This document shows, in pieces, positions 55,231-64,000 of a stretch of 64,000 nucleotides of DNA. The stretch is taken from positions 170,660 through 234,659 of IMG/VR virus record IMGVR_UViG_3300035181_001045, one strand, 5' to 3'. This stretch comes from a virus. The position numbers and the translations under genes are program-made. Below the pieces are notes generated by a model. That model did no database searches. It had not been told where the DNA came from and saw only the letters and a program-made list of their open reading frames with translations. Position 1 is the stretch's first letter; every line of letters begins with the position of its first letter.

Positions 55231-57402
55231 ATGGCTGCTCAGGCCAACTGGAAGTCGTACAAGCTACAGGTGCCCGGCGAGCCCCTACTGAAGAAAATCA
55301 GTACGGCGCTGGAGACGCTCGTCACCCTCTTGGACGTCCTCAAGGCCATTCTGGAGACAGTCAAGGTCTTCCTGATCGACTTCGGGAACCCCATCAAGGC
55401 CATTGTTCAAGCCCTGATCGACCTCGTCACGAAGCTCTTCAAGACGCTGCAACGGTCGGGCTTCTACCTCTACCTGGACATCCCGGACCCCTCGAAGGAC
55501 CCGAGCTTCAAGAGGCAGGTCGGAGGCTACCGCGGGTTCGCCCAGCGCTTCAAGTCTTCCCTCGTCGACAGCAAGGACCCCAACCGCCCTCAGCCCATCT
55601 CGGGCTTCTTGACGGGAGGCTACGTCGTCCTCCTCGTTGACGTGGACGGGCCGGTTCAGTTGTTGACGCGGATCCAGGTTCTTCTTCGTCTCTTCGGACA
55701 GGAGTTCCTGAACCCCCATTACGCAGCTCCGTCGAACGTGAGGGTCCTCCCTGTGGGCGCGAAGGGAGACCCCATTCTGGCGACCTCCAAAATCTTCACG
55801 ACGCCCCCGACGGCCCTTGCCATCGAGTGGTCTCTTCCTTCCACAACCCCGGGTCATGACCCGGGGTTCTCGGGGGTCACATCCCAGATCAGCACGGAGT
55901 TCTACCCTCCGAAGTGGCTCATCGAAAAGAGCACGACCCCTCCGGTTCAAGAAGTCCCGGATGACCAGCTCGGCGACAACTCCCTTGCGGGCTACGTCAC
56001 GACGCAAATCGAGTCCAACTATATCGACCCCCGAAACAACAATCTGCCGGTCAAGCGGAAGATCAAGCTCAAGGACGAATACGGGGACCCCTTCGTCAAG
56101 ATGCAGGAATACATCGTTGTTGACGCTTCGGTCAACTCCCTGTCTTTCTTCCTCGGGCAACTAGGCACCTTCCGGTATATCGACAAGAACGTTGAGCCCG
56201 ATAAGGCCTATTTCTACAGGGTTCGAGCCTTTTCAGGTGAACTGGCTATCACCGGCAAGACTATCACCTTCGAGAAGCCCTCTCAGAACTTGAACGATGG
56301 GGGAAAGTACTTCCTACGTTGGCCGGGCAAGAGCACTACAAATCCCCCCATCGTCGGACGGGGGTCATCTATCCTTCGGGGTAGGATTCCAAAGCTCCCT
56401 CCCAACTTCGATGTCATTGGGATTTTGAAGGCCGTCTATCTCACGGCCTTCTCCCTCGACTTCCATTTGCCGGCGAACCCTGGAGACAAATTCAACTCGC
56501 AGGGGCTCCCCCTCGATGACTCGACGTTGGCGAGTCATATCGGTATGGGGTCCCTCACGAGTCAGGCGGGATCTCTTGCAGCATTCTCCTCTGTCCCGAT
56601 TCTGAACCTGCTCAGCCAAGCAACGTCTCTGACGACCAGCTCGAACCCTGTGACGGGGAATCCTCTGTCGATGCCCTGGCAGCGGAAGGCGGTTCGTTTT
56701 CAGTCTTCGCGGCTGACGATCGCGATCACGTCGGCGATGCTCGATGCTGGGGGTTCCTTCGTCGAGGGCTTCCGAGGCCTCATGCAGGGTCCGCTCCCCA
56801 AGGGGACGATCAGCATTTCATGGCCGACCCCCACGGACACCCTGGAGAAGCTCGTTCTGGCGTTCACGAGGGTCGACCAAGGGCATGTGAGCGATGGTAC
56901 GGCAAAAGCCTGGAAGCTGGCTTTTGCGAACCCTCAGGTGCGCCTCAACGTCCTGGCAGTGGTCAACTATCTGAGGACCTTCACGTTGGGGGGTTCGCGT
57001 CCCGACTGGATCCAGGTCTCTCTTCTACGAGACATCATCCCGTGGGCGGGGCAGTTCCTCTACGACATCATCGCCAAGATTCAGGCTCTTGTGGACGCCT
57101 TCCGAGGGGTGGTCGACGAGATCAAGGCCTTCATCGACCTGCTCATTCGCAAGATCGACACCCTGGAGAAATTCATCAAGTTCCTCCTGTCGATTCTTGA
57201 CTTTATCGAGAGCCTCCAGATTGACTTCGCCGTCCTCTTCATCCCGTCGGTCTCGGGTGATGTTGGGGATTGGATCGCGGCGTTTGATGGGGCTCAGAAC
57301 CAGCCGACGAGCGGACCTCAAGGGTACGCGGCGGGGATCGCTCTGGCCTATCTCGCTCCGGATGTTGCGGATCTCGTCTTAGCTCTCCAGCTCATCTTCT
57401 AA
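55231..57402 (+). CDS. large baseplate-region virion protein
   Basis: 723 residues. Amphipathic N-terminus (ISTALETLVTLLDVLKAILETVKVFLIDFG) and C-terminus (YDIIAKIQALVDAFRGVVDEIKAFIDLLIRKIDTLEKFIKFLLSIL) flank a beta middle containing fibronectin-like features (TFRYIDKNVEPDKAYFYRVRAFSG). The helical ends may oligomerise. Placement between the giant protein and the wedge genes indicates baseplate. Family not recognised. Confidence 0.55.
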   Translation: MAAQANWKSYKLQVPGEPLLKKISTALETLVTLLDVLKAILETVKVFLIDFGNPIKAIVQALIDLVTKLFKTLQRSGFYLYLDIPDPSKDPSFKRQVGGYRGFAQRFKSSLVDSKDPNRPQPISGFLTGGYVVLLVDVDGPVQLLTRIQVLLRLFGQEFLNPHYAAPSNVRVLPVGAKGDPILATSKIFTTPPTALAIEWSLPSTTPGHDPGFSGVTSQISTEFYPPKWLIEKSTTPPVQEVPDDQLGDNSLAGYVTTQIESNYIDPRNNNLPVKRKIKLKDEYGDPFVKMQEYIVVDASVNSLSFFLGQLGTFRYIDKNVEPDKAYFYRVRAFSGELAITGKTITFEKPSQNLNDGGKYFLRWPGKSTTNPPIVGRGSSILRGRIPKLPPNFDVIGILKAVYLTAFSLDFHLPANPGDKFNSQGLPLDDSTLASHIGMGSLTSQAGSLAAFSSVPILNLLSQATSLTTSSNPVTGNPLSMPWQRKAVRFQSSRLTIAITSAMLDAGGSFVEGFRGLMQGPLPKGTISISWPTPTDTLEKLVLAFTRVDQGHVSDGTAKAWKLAFANPQVRLNVLAVVNYLRTFTLGGSRPDWIQVSLLRDIIPWAGQFLYDIIAKIQALVDAFRGVVDEIKAFIDLLIRKIDTLEKFIKFLLSILDFIESLQIDFAVLFIPSVSGDVGDWIAAFDGAQNQPTSGPQGYAAGIALAYLAPDVADLVLALQLIF

Positions 57403-57429
57403 AGTTCTCCCCCTTGTAGGAGAAGAACT
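57403..57429 (+). terminator. short hairpin before endonuclease gene
   Basis: AGTTC/GAACT with TCC/GGA inside and a three-base bulge, around a short loop containing TTGTA. It spans the whole gap and includes the GGAG of the next gene's ribosome-binding site, so it could limit translation of the nuclease. Confidence 0.35.
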
Positions 57430-58034
57430 TTGGCCAAGGTACTCACACCCGAACAGGAGGGGACGCTTGTGTTGGCGTACCTCGGCGGTTCCTCATTGGG
57501 GGGTCTAGCAATCCTCAATGGGTGTTCTGTGGGGGCGGTCCGAAACACGTTGCTCCGACGTGGCACTCCTTTGCAGCCTTCTGGCCCGCGAACAAAGCTT
57601 CTACCTGAGACGCGAATCTGTACGACTTGTCAGAATCCTTTCCCAAGGTCTTCTTTCAAGAAGAAAAGCTCGGAGTGTCCAGGATGTCTATCTGAGAAGC
57701 AGAAGGACCGATACCAAAACGACCCTGCTTTTCGACAAGCTCATCTTGAGGATGAGAGGCGACGACGCAGCGGGTGGACGACGGGCACTTCGAGGCCATG
57801 TGGCAGATACAGGCTGGGAAGTGTGCAATATGCCACATTGAAATGGCCAAGAAGGGCCGCGGCAGCACTTCAGTACATGCCGACCACGACCATCTCACGG
57901 GCAAGGTTCGAGCCCTGCTGTGCTCAAATTGCAACAGGGGTCTCGGCAACTTCAAGGATTCCCCTGAGTTCTCTTGTCGGCAGTGGCCTATTTGGGGGTT
58001 CATAAATGAGCTTCGATTTCAAAGGCACTTTTAA
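57430..58034 (+). pseudogene. endonuclease VII-like homing nuclease with -1 frameshift
   Basis: TTG start with GGAGAAG upstream. The first ~115 residues carry a helix-turn-helix-like start (YLGGSSLGGLAILNGCSVGAVRNTL) and a zinc pair (C-T-T-C ... C-P-G-C). The nuclease core (C-A-I-C, H-A-D-H-D-H-L-T-G-K-V-R-A-L-L-C-S-N-C-N-R-G-L-G-N-F) is in a different frame, entered near 57774. Restoring one G in the GGG run at 57769-57773 would rejoin them into one ~200-residue endonuclease VII-type protein. It may be a real inactivating deletion, a sequencing error, or separate translation from GTG at 57774. Its end overlaps the next gene by 29 bases. Confidence 0.65.
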
Positions 58035-58749
58035 TAGGAGCCAGTTCCAACGCTTCGTGGCGTTTGCTCGAAGCCAGCTCACGGTTGTTGACGCCCGAAT
58101 CACCCATCTCTCGGCGGAGCAGGGGCGTGTGGGGTCGCTTCTGTTCTCCTACGATGCTGGAGGTGTCCCTGTGGGGTTCGTCGCCGAGCCCGCAGACTCC
58201 TACATCGGGAAGCTTGTGGGGGTCTACGAAGTATTTGGCGGGGACGTGCTCTTCGACCTTCATGTGCGGTCGATGAACCAGCCGGTCTTCCTGATGAAGA
58301 CCGACGAGACGACGCCGGCCCAGCTCATGAGCAATGGGGAGGTCGTGGGGGCTCCCGGACTCGCCGATGGGGAATCCGCAGAGCTGATGTCTCAAGCCCG
58401 TGAGTGGGTTCGTCCGGTCCTCGATTATCGCCTGGATCATCTGGAGAGGAAGATTCGCCGGGCCATCGACTACTCCGATTCCCTTCAGGGAGAGATCGAC
58501 CTTCTGTCCCTCATCAAGGCGGACAAGGACATCGAGGACTCCTTCGAGTATGTGGCCGACAGGGTCGAGCAGCTCTTCGGGGACCCGTCGTTCCGTGCCA
58601 TCTGGGATGACCAGGGCAAGGACAAGTTCGGCAAGCTCGTCTACGCCCCCTTCTTGCCCTTCTCCAGCGGGACGGCACGGGAGGCCAACAACGTCTACGG
58701 CCGCGACGAGCGCGGGGCTACAACGCCTGGGGAGAAGCAAGGGTCATGA
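58006..58749 (+). CDS. baseplate protein, unknown
   Basis: 247 residues beginning MSFDFKGTFNRSQFQRF. N-terminal helix, beta middle (GVPVGFVAEPADSYIGKLVGVYEV), helical C-terminal half (REWVRPVLDYRLDHLERKIRRAID ... FEYVADRVEQLF). The end overlaps the next ATG (ATGA). Located before the gp25-like wedge gene; probably a wedge or hub accessory. Confidence 0.5.
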   Translation: MSFDFKGTFNRSQFQRFVAFARSQLTVVDARITHLSAEQGRVGSLLFSYDAGGVPVGFVAEPADSYIGKLVGVYEVFGGDVLFDLHVRSMNQPVFLMKTDETTPAQLMSNGEVVGAPGLADGESAELMSQAREWVRPVLDYRLDHLERKIRRAIDYSDSLQGEIDLLSLIKADKDIEDSFEYVADRVEQLFGDPSFRAIWDDQGKDKFGKLVYAPFLPFSSGTAREANNVYGRDERGATTPGEKQGS

Positions 58750-59879
58750 GCTACGACCGGCAAATTGACCAGGTCTGCCCCCATCTGGTTGCAGAGGAAG
58801 CTCTCTACATCGGAGCGGATCGCCGGGCTATTCGGCCGATGCGTCCGATTGCTTCGGCGGACTCTGTCTTGCTGCGGTTCAACGGAGAGGCTCTGATCCC
58901 CTCATCTGGGTTGCAGCTCCCGGGTGCCGCCACAGGAAGCAAAGAGGGGCCGTTTACCCTCCTCGCAGGGGTGAACGACAAACTCGCGGTTCGAGTCGAT
59001 CAGGGGCCGTTGCAGACGGTCGTTCTGCCTCCGGCTTCCGCTCTTGCCCCGGATCGCCTTGCCTATCAGCTCAACCGCCAGCTCACGGGGGTCACCTTCA
59101 GAGGGGTGGGAAAGCGTCTCCAGTTCAGGACCGCTTCAGAAGGCCGTGGAGCCAGCGTCCTCTTCGATGCGACCAGCACGATGACGACGCTCCTTGGGGT
59201 CCCGACTCCCCGAGAGTTCCGAGGGCAGACAAGCATTCCTGGGTGGACCCTCGTTCGGGATCTCAAGTCTCTCGCGGATCGGCCTACCCGGCTCATCATC
59301 TTCGACGAGCCCCTTCGGAGCTTCGGAGACTTCGTCGAGATCAGCTACACGACCGTCAAGCAGGACTGCCGGCGTTGTGGGGGTATCGGCGTCGAGAATG
59401 ACTGGCGATACGGGCAGACAGGTGAGGTTGCTCAGGTTCGAGATGAGGCTCTTCTCATTCAGGAGCTACAGAAGAATTTCCTCACCATCCGGGGAAGCAA
59501 CAGCTTCCACCCATTTTACGGCTCGACACTCATCGAGGCCATCGGCAAGAAGATCGTCTCGGGAGGTCTTATGCAGAGTCTCCTTGAGACGGACATCTAC
59601 CAGACCTTCAAGGCGTGGAACGACATCAAGCGAGGACAGGAGGAGAAGGTCGGGCAGTACGTGTCGGACTCCGAGTTCCCCTACCGTATGTTGGGGGTCA
59701 ACATCGTCCCGAGCAAACAGGATGTGACCGTGGTCTTCCTTCGGGTCACGGTTCAGAATCGTTCACAAAAGCCCATTGTGCTGGAGCGGGGCCTTCGTTT
59801 GCCACAAGCATTCGATATCAAGTCCTTTCAACAGGGCAACATTCGACAGTCTCTCCTCAACCCCGTTTTCGCTGGGTAA
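58746..59879 (+). CDS. gp25-like baseplate wedge protein
   Basis: 377 residues. The C-terminal ~150 residues (LIQELQKNFLTIRGSNSFHPFYGSTLIEAIGKKI ... ILSRV-like VNIVPSKQDVTVVFLRVTV) match the gp25/lysozyme-like wedge core that starts sheath assembly. C-R-R-C near residue 215 could bind metal. Residues ~75-165 (NDKLAVRVDQGPLQTVVLP ... LQFRTASEGRGASVLF ... TTLLGVPTPRE) repeat the beta module inserted in the sheath, which may be how wedge and sheath interact or how both present a common surface domain. Confidence 0.6.
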   Translation: MSYDRQIDQVCPHLVAEEALYIGADRRAIRPMRPIASADSVLLRFNGEALIPSSGLQLPGAATGSKEGPFTLLAGVNDKLAVRVDQGPLQTVVLPPASALAPDRLAYQLNRQLTGVTFRGVGKRLQFRTASEGRGASVLFDATSTMTTLLGVPTPREFRGQTSIPGWTLVRDLKSLADRPTRLIIFDEPLRSFGDFVEISYTTVKQDCRRCGGIGVENDWRYGQTGEVAQVRDEALLIQELQKNFLTIRGSNSFHPFYGSTLIEAIGKKIVSGGLMQSLLETDIYQTFKAWNDIKRGQEEKVGQYVSDSEFPYRMLGVNIVPSKQDVTVVFLRVTVQNRSQKPIVLERGLRLPQAFDIKSFQQGNIRQSLLNPVFAG

Positions 59880-59882
59880 TCG

Positions 59883-62800
59883 ATGGCCACAGCACCCCTA
59901 TTCGAAAGTCGCGACAGCCTCGGGTTCACTCAGAACCTCGTTTTCACGACAAACCAAGGATCGGTTGTCCTCTCGGGGACGATCGACGTCAACACGTCTG
60001 CGGTTCAGGTATCGATCAACGGGGGGCCCTTCGTTTCAGACCCGACGCTCGTCAAGATCGATCTCGGGACCTTCACCATCCCGAACCTGACGACCTATCC
60101 CTCGGGGCTCCTTCTGGAGTTCGGGGACAACGTCATTCAGGTTCGGGCGATTGACATTGTCGGCGGAGTGAGCGGTGCCTCAACGGCCACCATCTCGCGC
60201 GTCCAGGCGATCGATCTTGTGTGGACTCGGATTCCGTCGGGCATCCGGCTTCGGCGGATGCGAAATGCCGTGACCATCCTCGCTGCGACTCCTGACGCCG
60301 ACATCATCGAGCAGTCCGAGGATACGGGTCTTCCGATCGTCTACCCGGTCAAGTTCCTCGGGTTCCACGTCTACGCCTCGACAAGTCCCGCGGGTGTCTC
60401 GGGGCTCTTCCGGATCAACGAGAAGATCATTCAGCCGGTGGTGACTGCCGTTGAAGAAGACATCCTGATCCAGGATGACATCATCGCTTCGTGGCCGGAC
60501 TCAGCCCGGAAGTTCGTTCGTATTCGAGTCACGGAAGAAGACGAGTTCGGCAACGAGTTGAATGTTCGGCTAGATGATCGCCGAGACGTCAACACTGTTT
60601 TTCATCGGGTTCGGCTTCGAGGCTCTCTGGAGCAGTATCGCTTGAACCAGTTCGTGTCGTTCCGGCACAACCGAGCTGGCGGGACTGGGCTCATCAACTC
60701 GGAGCAGTTCGCGGGCATCTCGAACAATGACCCGCTCTACTACGTGGTGTCGGCGATCTACTACAACAACTTGACCGGCGAGGAAGTGGAAACCCCGACG
60801 AGCCAAGAGGTTGTGGGGTCTCCTCTCATCATCGACACGGCGATCAAAGACTTGCCTGGTCGTGTCGAGCAACAGATCCTTGTCGACTACGTTCGAGCCG
60901 TCCAACGGGTCAACTCGGAGATCGCTCTCATCCCGGGCTCGACAACGCGAGATGTCTCGATCGACCCGTTCACCTCGGAAGCGGAGCGCATCTGGTTCCT
61001 TCTGGACTTCGTCCACAGGAGCCAGAGCTTCCTGACGCTTCTTCAGATCGACGACGCCAACGGAGATGGGATCTCGGATGACGTCGCCTCCTCCGCCTAC
61101 AAGACAGCATTGAAGGACGCTCTCGGGTTCACGACGGATGCCGCAGTTCAGCATCTCCTCGACACCCAGTTCGACAAGCTGGCGAGGAACCATGGGAAGA
61201 CTCGGCTCCCGGGTCGGCCCGCTGTTGGGCAGGCGGTCATCTACACGCCGACGAGGCCCCTCAAGAACATCCCTGTCCCCGCTGGCACCTTCGTCTCGAC
61301 GGACACGGACAGCAACACCAACACGCCTTCCGTGCGCTTCCGTGTGGGTGGCACCTTCGTTCTCCCGGCGGCCAATGCGGACGCCTACTTCAACTTCGAC
61401 ACCAAGCAATATGAGCTGACGGTCGACATCATCGCGGAGACGATCGGCACGGATGGGAACCGTTCGGCGACGGCCATCAAGAACATCCAGGGGGTCCCTG
61501 GGGTTCGAGTGACGAACCGTGCGGCCACAACCTTCGGCACCAACCAGGAGTCGAACGCTGGGCTCGCAGAGCGCACCATGTTGGGGCCCTCCTCGGTCGA
61601 CACGGGGACCGAGGGTGGGTACGCAGCCACGGCGGCGGAAGAGGTCGGCATCGTCAAGTCCAAGATCGTGAAGTCGGGGGATGCCCTGATGATGCGCGAC
61701 TACGATCCGGTTCGACACAAGCACATCGGAGGCAAGGTCGACATCTGGGTGCAAGGCATTCGCGAGCGCGAAGTGACGGAGAAGTTCGCCTTCACCTTCG
61801 AGATTGCCAGGGATGTCCTCGTTCAGATCATCGACCTCTCGACGCTCACCTTCCGGGTGCTCGACTCCCGAGTGACGCTCTCTACCCCCATCGTCGAGAT
61901 CCTCAACAACTCCATTCAGGGGTTGGGGGTTCACAACGTCTCGGCGGGTCAGGACTACGACCTCACTGGGGTCGTGATTCTCGACTACCAGACGTTCAGG
62001 ATCGACAGCACCCTTGCGCAACCTGTCACTCATCTCGATGACTCGATTGTCGCGGACTACCGTTTCCGAGTCGTCAACCAGTTCCGGTTCACCCTACAGC
62101 CGGTGCGTCGAGTCGTGTCGGTGGTCGGGGAGGTTGCAGGGCCTCTCGACCCCTCCGTGAACTACCTCCTCTACAAGAACGACGATCCTCTTTTGACGGG
62201 CGAGAGCACAATCGCGAAGGACTACCTCTCGATCCTCCAAGCGAATGGCAAGCCCTCGGGGAACACCATTCAGATCAACAATGAGACCCACGTCCTCATT
62301 GGTTTCGTCCAGGAGCCTCTGGACACCATCGGAGTCAACACCAAGACCATCCGTGTCTTCAACCAGGCTCGGACGGTGGAATACGATGGTCCGGGGACGC
62401 TTCTCCCTGACTTCGAGATCATCGTGGGAACCCCCACGTCCCCCGCGAAGATCGTTCGGACGGCCTCTTCGCTGATCAAGAATGGGCAGTCCGTGAGCGT
62501 CGACTACACACACGACGAGAACTTCACGGTCACCTATGTGATCAACGACCTGCTTCAGGACTTGCAGCATGTGGTGAACAACCGCCGGCACACGACGGCA
62601 GATGTTCTCGTGAAGCAGGCGGTTCTGAACCAGATCGACATCGAGACCACGGTTCAGCTCAAGCGAGGGGCGACCAAGGACACGACGGATCCGGCCATTC
62701 ACACCTCTGTGAGCCTGGAGCTGAACCAGAAGCTCATTGGGCAGGGCTCCGCCCAAAGCGACATCATCAACGCGGTCGACTCGACGCAAGGGGTCGACTA

Positions 62801-63353
62801 CCAGATCGTGCCGCTCGCCAAGATGGCCTACGCAGATGGGTCCCGGAAGCTCCGGGAGACCATTCTCTCGGACTTCGTCCCTCTCCCTATTCTCGATATC
62901 GTGGGCAACATCGTCTACATGCTGCTCAACCCCCTCCAATCCCCCACGACGGATGGCGGCGGGCTCGACACGGAACACCGAGGGGTCTTCCAGGACGATG
63001 AGAGCATGTCGCTCTCATCGTCCCTTCTCATGGTTGGTGGTGCCTCCAACCAGGCGTTCATCATCGGCGCGACGGGGGCTGACATCACGGGCTACTCGGA
63101 CGACGCCACCCTGACGGCAGCCGGCTTCCTCACGGTAGATGCCCGGACGACCGAACGGCTACGGAGGACAGCAAATCATGTTGTTGTCTCCCTCCTTGGG
63201 GCGAGTCTTCCCACGGACGACCCTGGGAAGCACACCTACTCCGCGAGCTACGTCATCCGAGGCGACAAGAACGCACACGACATCTTCACGACTCAGGTCG
63301 AGTACATCGATCTGGGGGCCTTCACCATCACCTACCGGGAAGCCACCACATGA
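59883..63353 (+). CDS. baseplate J-like wedge protein (gp6 class)
   Basis: 1156 residues. The centre has the baseplate J signature: a GTFVSTDTDSNTNTPSVRFRV segment, Y-E-L-T-V-D-I-I-A-E-T-I-G-T-D-G-N-R, V-T-N-R-A-A-T-T-F-G-T-N-Q-E-S-N-A-G-L-A-E-R. It is flanked by beta domains; the first 100 residues are an Ig-like domain (LVFTTNQGSVVLSGTIDVNTSAVQVSINGG). gp6-class proteins form the ring around the hub. The size is about twice usual. Its stop overlaps the next ATG (ATGA). Confidence 0.7.
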   Translation: MATAPLFESRDSLGFTQNLVFTTNQGSVVLSGTIDVNTSAVQVSINGGPFVSDPTLVKIDLGTFTIPNLTTYPSGLLLEFGDNVIQVRAIDIVGGVSGASTATISRVQAIDLVWTRIPSGIRLRRMRNAVTILAATPDADIIEQSEDTGLPIVYPVKFLGFHVYASTSPAGVSGLFRINEKIIQPVVTAVEEDILIQDDIIASWPDSARKFVRIRVTEEDEFGNELNVRLDDRRDVNTVFHRVRLRGSLEQYRLNQFVSFRHNRAGGTGLINSEQFAGISNNDPLYYVVSAIYYNNLTGEEVETPTSQEVVGSPLIIDTAIKDLPGRVEQQILVDYVRAVQRVNSEIALIPGSTTRDVSIDPFTSEAERIWFLLDFVHRSQSFLTLLQIDDANGDGISDDVASSAYKTALKDALGFTTDAAVQHLLDTQFDKLARNHGKTRLPGRPAVGQAVIYTPTRPLKNIPVPAGTFVSTDTDSNTNTPSVRFRVGGTFVLPAANADAYFNFDTKQYELTVDIIAETIGTDGNRSATAIKNIQGVPGVRVTNRAATTFGTNQESNAGLAERTMLGPSSVDTGTEGGYAATAAEEVGIVKSKIVKSGDALMMRDYDPVRHKHIGGKVDIWVQGIREREVTEKFAFTFEIARDVLVQIIDLSTLTFRVLDSRVTLSTPIVEILNNSIQGLGVHNVSAGQDYDLTGVVILDYQTFRIDSTLAQPVTHLDDSIVADYRFRVVNQFRFTLQPVRRVVSVVGEVAGPLDPSVNYLLYKNDDPLLTGESTIAKDYLSILQANGKPSGNTIQINNETHVLIGFVQEPLDTIGVNTKTIRVFNQARTVEYDGPGTLLPDFEIIVGTPTSPAKIVRTASSLIKNGQSVSVDYTHDENFTVTYVINDLLQDLQHVVNNRRHTTADVLVKQAVLNQIDIETTVQLKRGATKDTTDPAIHTSVSLELNQKLIGQGSAQSDIINAVDSTQGVDYQIVPLAKMAYADGSRKLRETILSDFVPLPILDIVGNIVYMLLNPLQSPTTDGGGLDTEHRGVFQDDESMSLSSSLLMVGGASNQAFIIGATGADITGYSDDATLTAAGFLTVDARTTERLRRTANHVVVSLLGASLPTDDPGKHTYSASYVIRGDKNAHDIFTTQVEYIDLGAFTITYREATT

Positions 63354-63631
63354 GCATTCAAAAAGATCCTTCCGAAGCAAAGAAGCTTCTGGCCGCAGCC
63401 ATGGTTCAACCCCCCAAAGGAGTTGGGAGTGGGGACTACCCGGCAGAACAACTCCGGAGGATGATCCAAGACCCCGAAATGAGGAAGCTCATCGCATCGC
63501 ACATGGTCTCCCCCGTTCGATGTGGGGGTTGTGACTATGACCCCGATGGCTCGCGCTGGTACTATGTCGGGGGGAAACGGATTCGAGAGGCCGACTTCAA
63601 GGCTCTTCAAAACAGGAGTTCGCGATCATGA
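63350..63631 (+). CDS. small phage protein with zinc-like Cys pair
   Basis: 93 residues. Helical N-terminal half (EAKKLLAAAMVQPPKG, AEQLRRMIQDPEMRKLIASHM) and C-terminal SPVRCGGCDYDPDGSRWYYVGGKRI with a C-x-x-C pair. ATG overlaps the preceding TGA; the stop overlaps the next ATG. Function unknown. Confidence 0.5.
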   Translation: MSIQKDPSEAKKLLAAAMVQPPKGVGSGDYPAEQLRRMIQDPEMRKLIASHMVSPVRCGGCDYDPDGSRWYYVGGKRIREADFKALQNRSSRS

Positions 63632-63777
63632 TCCGCCGCCTTGCAATCAGCTACGTCCACAACTGCATCGCCCACAAGTGGCTGTTCTACGCAGACATTC
63701 TGGACGAGCTGGGCTTCAAGAAGCTCAGCAAGAAGATCGACGCCATTCACGACTGGACTGCCAAGCCCTACAAGTGA
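63628..63777 (+). CDS. 49-residue basic protein
   Basis: Begins MIRRLAISYVHNCIAHKWLF and ends DWTAKPYK. Start overlaps the preceding stop (ATGA). Resembles short phage proteins that begin with a basic, hydrophobic helix (VHNCIAHKW is a phrase I recognise from small phage proteins of unknown role). Confidence 0.5.
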   Translation: MIRRLAISYVHNCIAHKWLFYADILDELGFKKLSKKIDAIHDWTAKPYK

Positions 63778-63780
63778 CCC

Positions 63781-64000
63781 ATGCCGCGTTTTACTCCTGA
63801 CCCCAATCGGCTCAACACGACCGTCTCCCAGACGGGTCGGGAGTTCAACCTACGTCTACAGCAACGAGGGCAGGCCATCTTCACGACCCTGCTCAACCTG
63901 CTCCCGAGCACGTACATCTCGGCGATTCAGGGGCCCAACTACACGCTGGAGCTGAAGGCTGTGGCCGTCGAGCTGGCGCGGATCGAGCTGGCCCTGGAGG
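63781..64000 (+). CDS. baseplate protein, 3' truncated by window edge
   Basis: Begins MPRFTPDPNRLNTTVSQTGR at the ATG three bases after the preceding stop; the frame stays open to the window end. The 73 visible residues are helical after an extended start (FTTLLNLLPSTYISAIQGPN, ELARIELALE). Position after the J-like gene suggests the next wedge component (tail protein I/gp7 class), unproven on this fragment. Confidence 0.45.
   Translation, partial: MPRFTPDPNRLNTTVSQTGREFNLRLQQRGQAIFTTLLNLLPSTYISAIQGPNYTLELKAVAVELARIELALE

Noticed and set aside
22261-57402. Recoding of TGA in this phage
   Set aside because: Many genes end in TGA with the next start overlapping or adjacent (for example 28032, 35943, 55053), so TGA is an ordinary stop.
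1-64000. CRISPR array, integrase or attachment sites
   Set aside because: No regular direct repeats with spacers, no recombinase motifs and no tRNA-flanking direct repeats were seen.

Overview
This window is part of the genome of a large contractile-tailed bacteriophage (myovirus) of unknown host. The evidence is a near-complete tail and baseplate gene set: a tail sheath of 1552 residues, a tube protein, two candidate assembly chaperones, a tape measure of 1145 residues, hub, spike, gp25-like and J-like baseplate proteins. Almost all genes lie on the + strand, tightly packed with ATGA or TAATG overlaps. Terminase, portal, an unambiguous capsid gene, DNA polymerase and integrase are not here, so the genome extends beyond both ends.

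Layout. 1-12.7 kb: decoration, neck and connector-type genes mixed with unexpected proteins: a LamG-domain protein, a fusion of an Acb2-like helical hairpin to duplicated capsid-like domains, a head-tail joining protein of HK97 gp10 type, a Dps-like ferritin with a complete ferroxidase site, an actin-fold ATPase and an FmdB-type zinc ribbon. 12.9-17.5 kb: giant tail sheath. 17.6-32.7 kb: accessory island separating sheath from tube, with zinc-finger and HNH homing-type nucleases, YjzC-like and YodC-like small proteins, minus-strand orphan genes, a two-tRNA locus with the tRNA halves in inverted order, a UvrD-type helicase with a long N-terminal extension, and many tiny genes. 32.7-39.4 kb: tube, chaperones, tape measure. 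39.4-64 kb: baseplate: two genes sharing a domain (one carrying a cysteine-peptidase domain), hub, spike, a 2091-residue repetitive protein, gp25-like wedge, J-like wedge and the start of a further baseplate gene. A frameshifted endonuclease VII gene interrupts this part.

The most unusual item is at 21.77-22.21 kb. Two tRNAs appear with the 3' half (T arm and 3' acceptor strand) upstream of the 5' half (5' acceptor strand and D arm). In both, the 7-bp acceptor stem is perfect only when the halves are read in circularly permuted order, and anticodon stems can also be formed between the halves.

A second genome-wide signal is GGTGTA placed exactly ten bases before the start codon of at least seven genes on both strands, including isolated minus-strand genes. 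It looks like a phage promoter element giving very short or no leader. Variants at other distances precede further transcription units, including the permuted tRNA locus.
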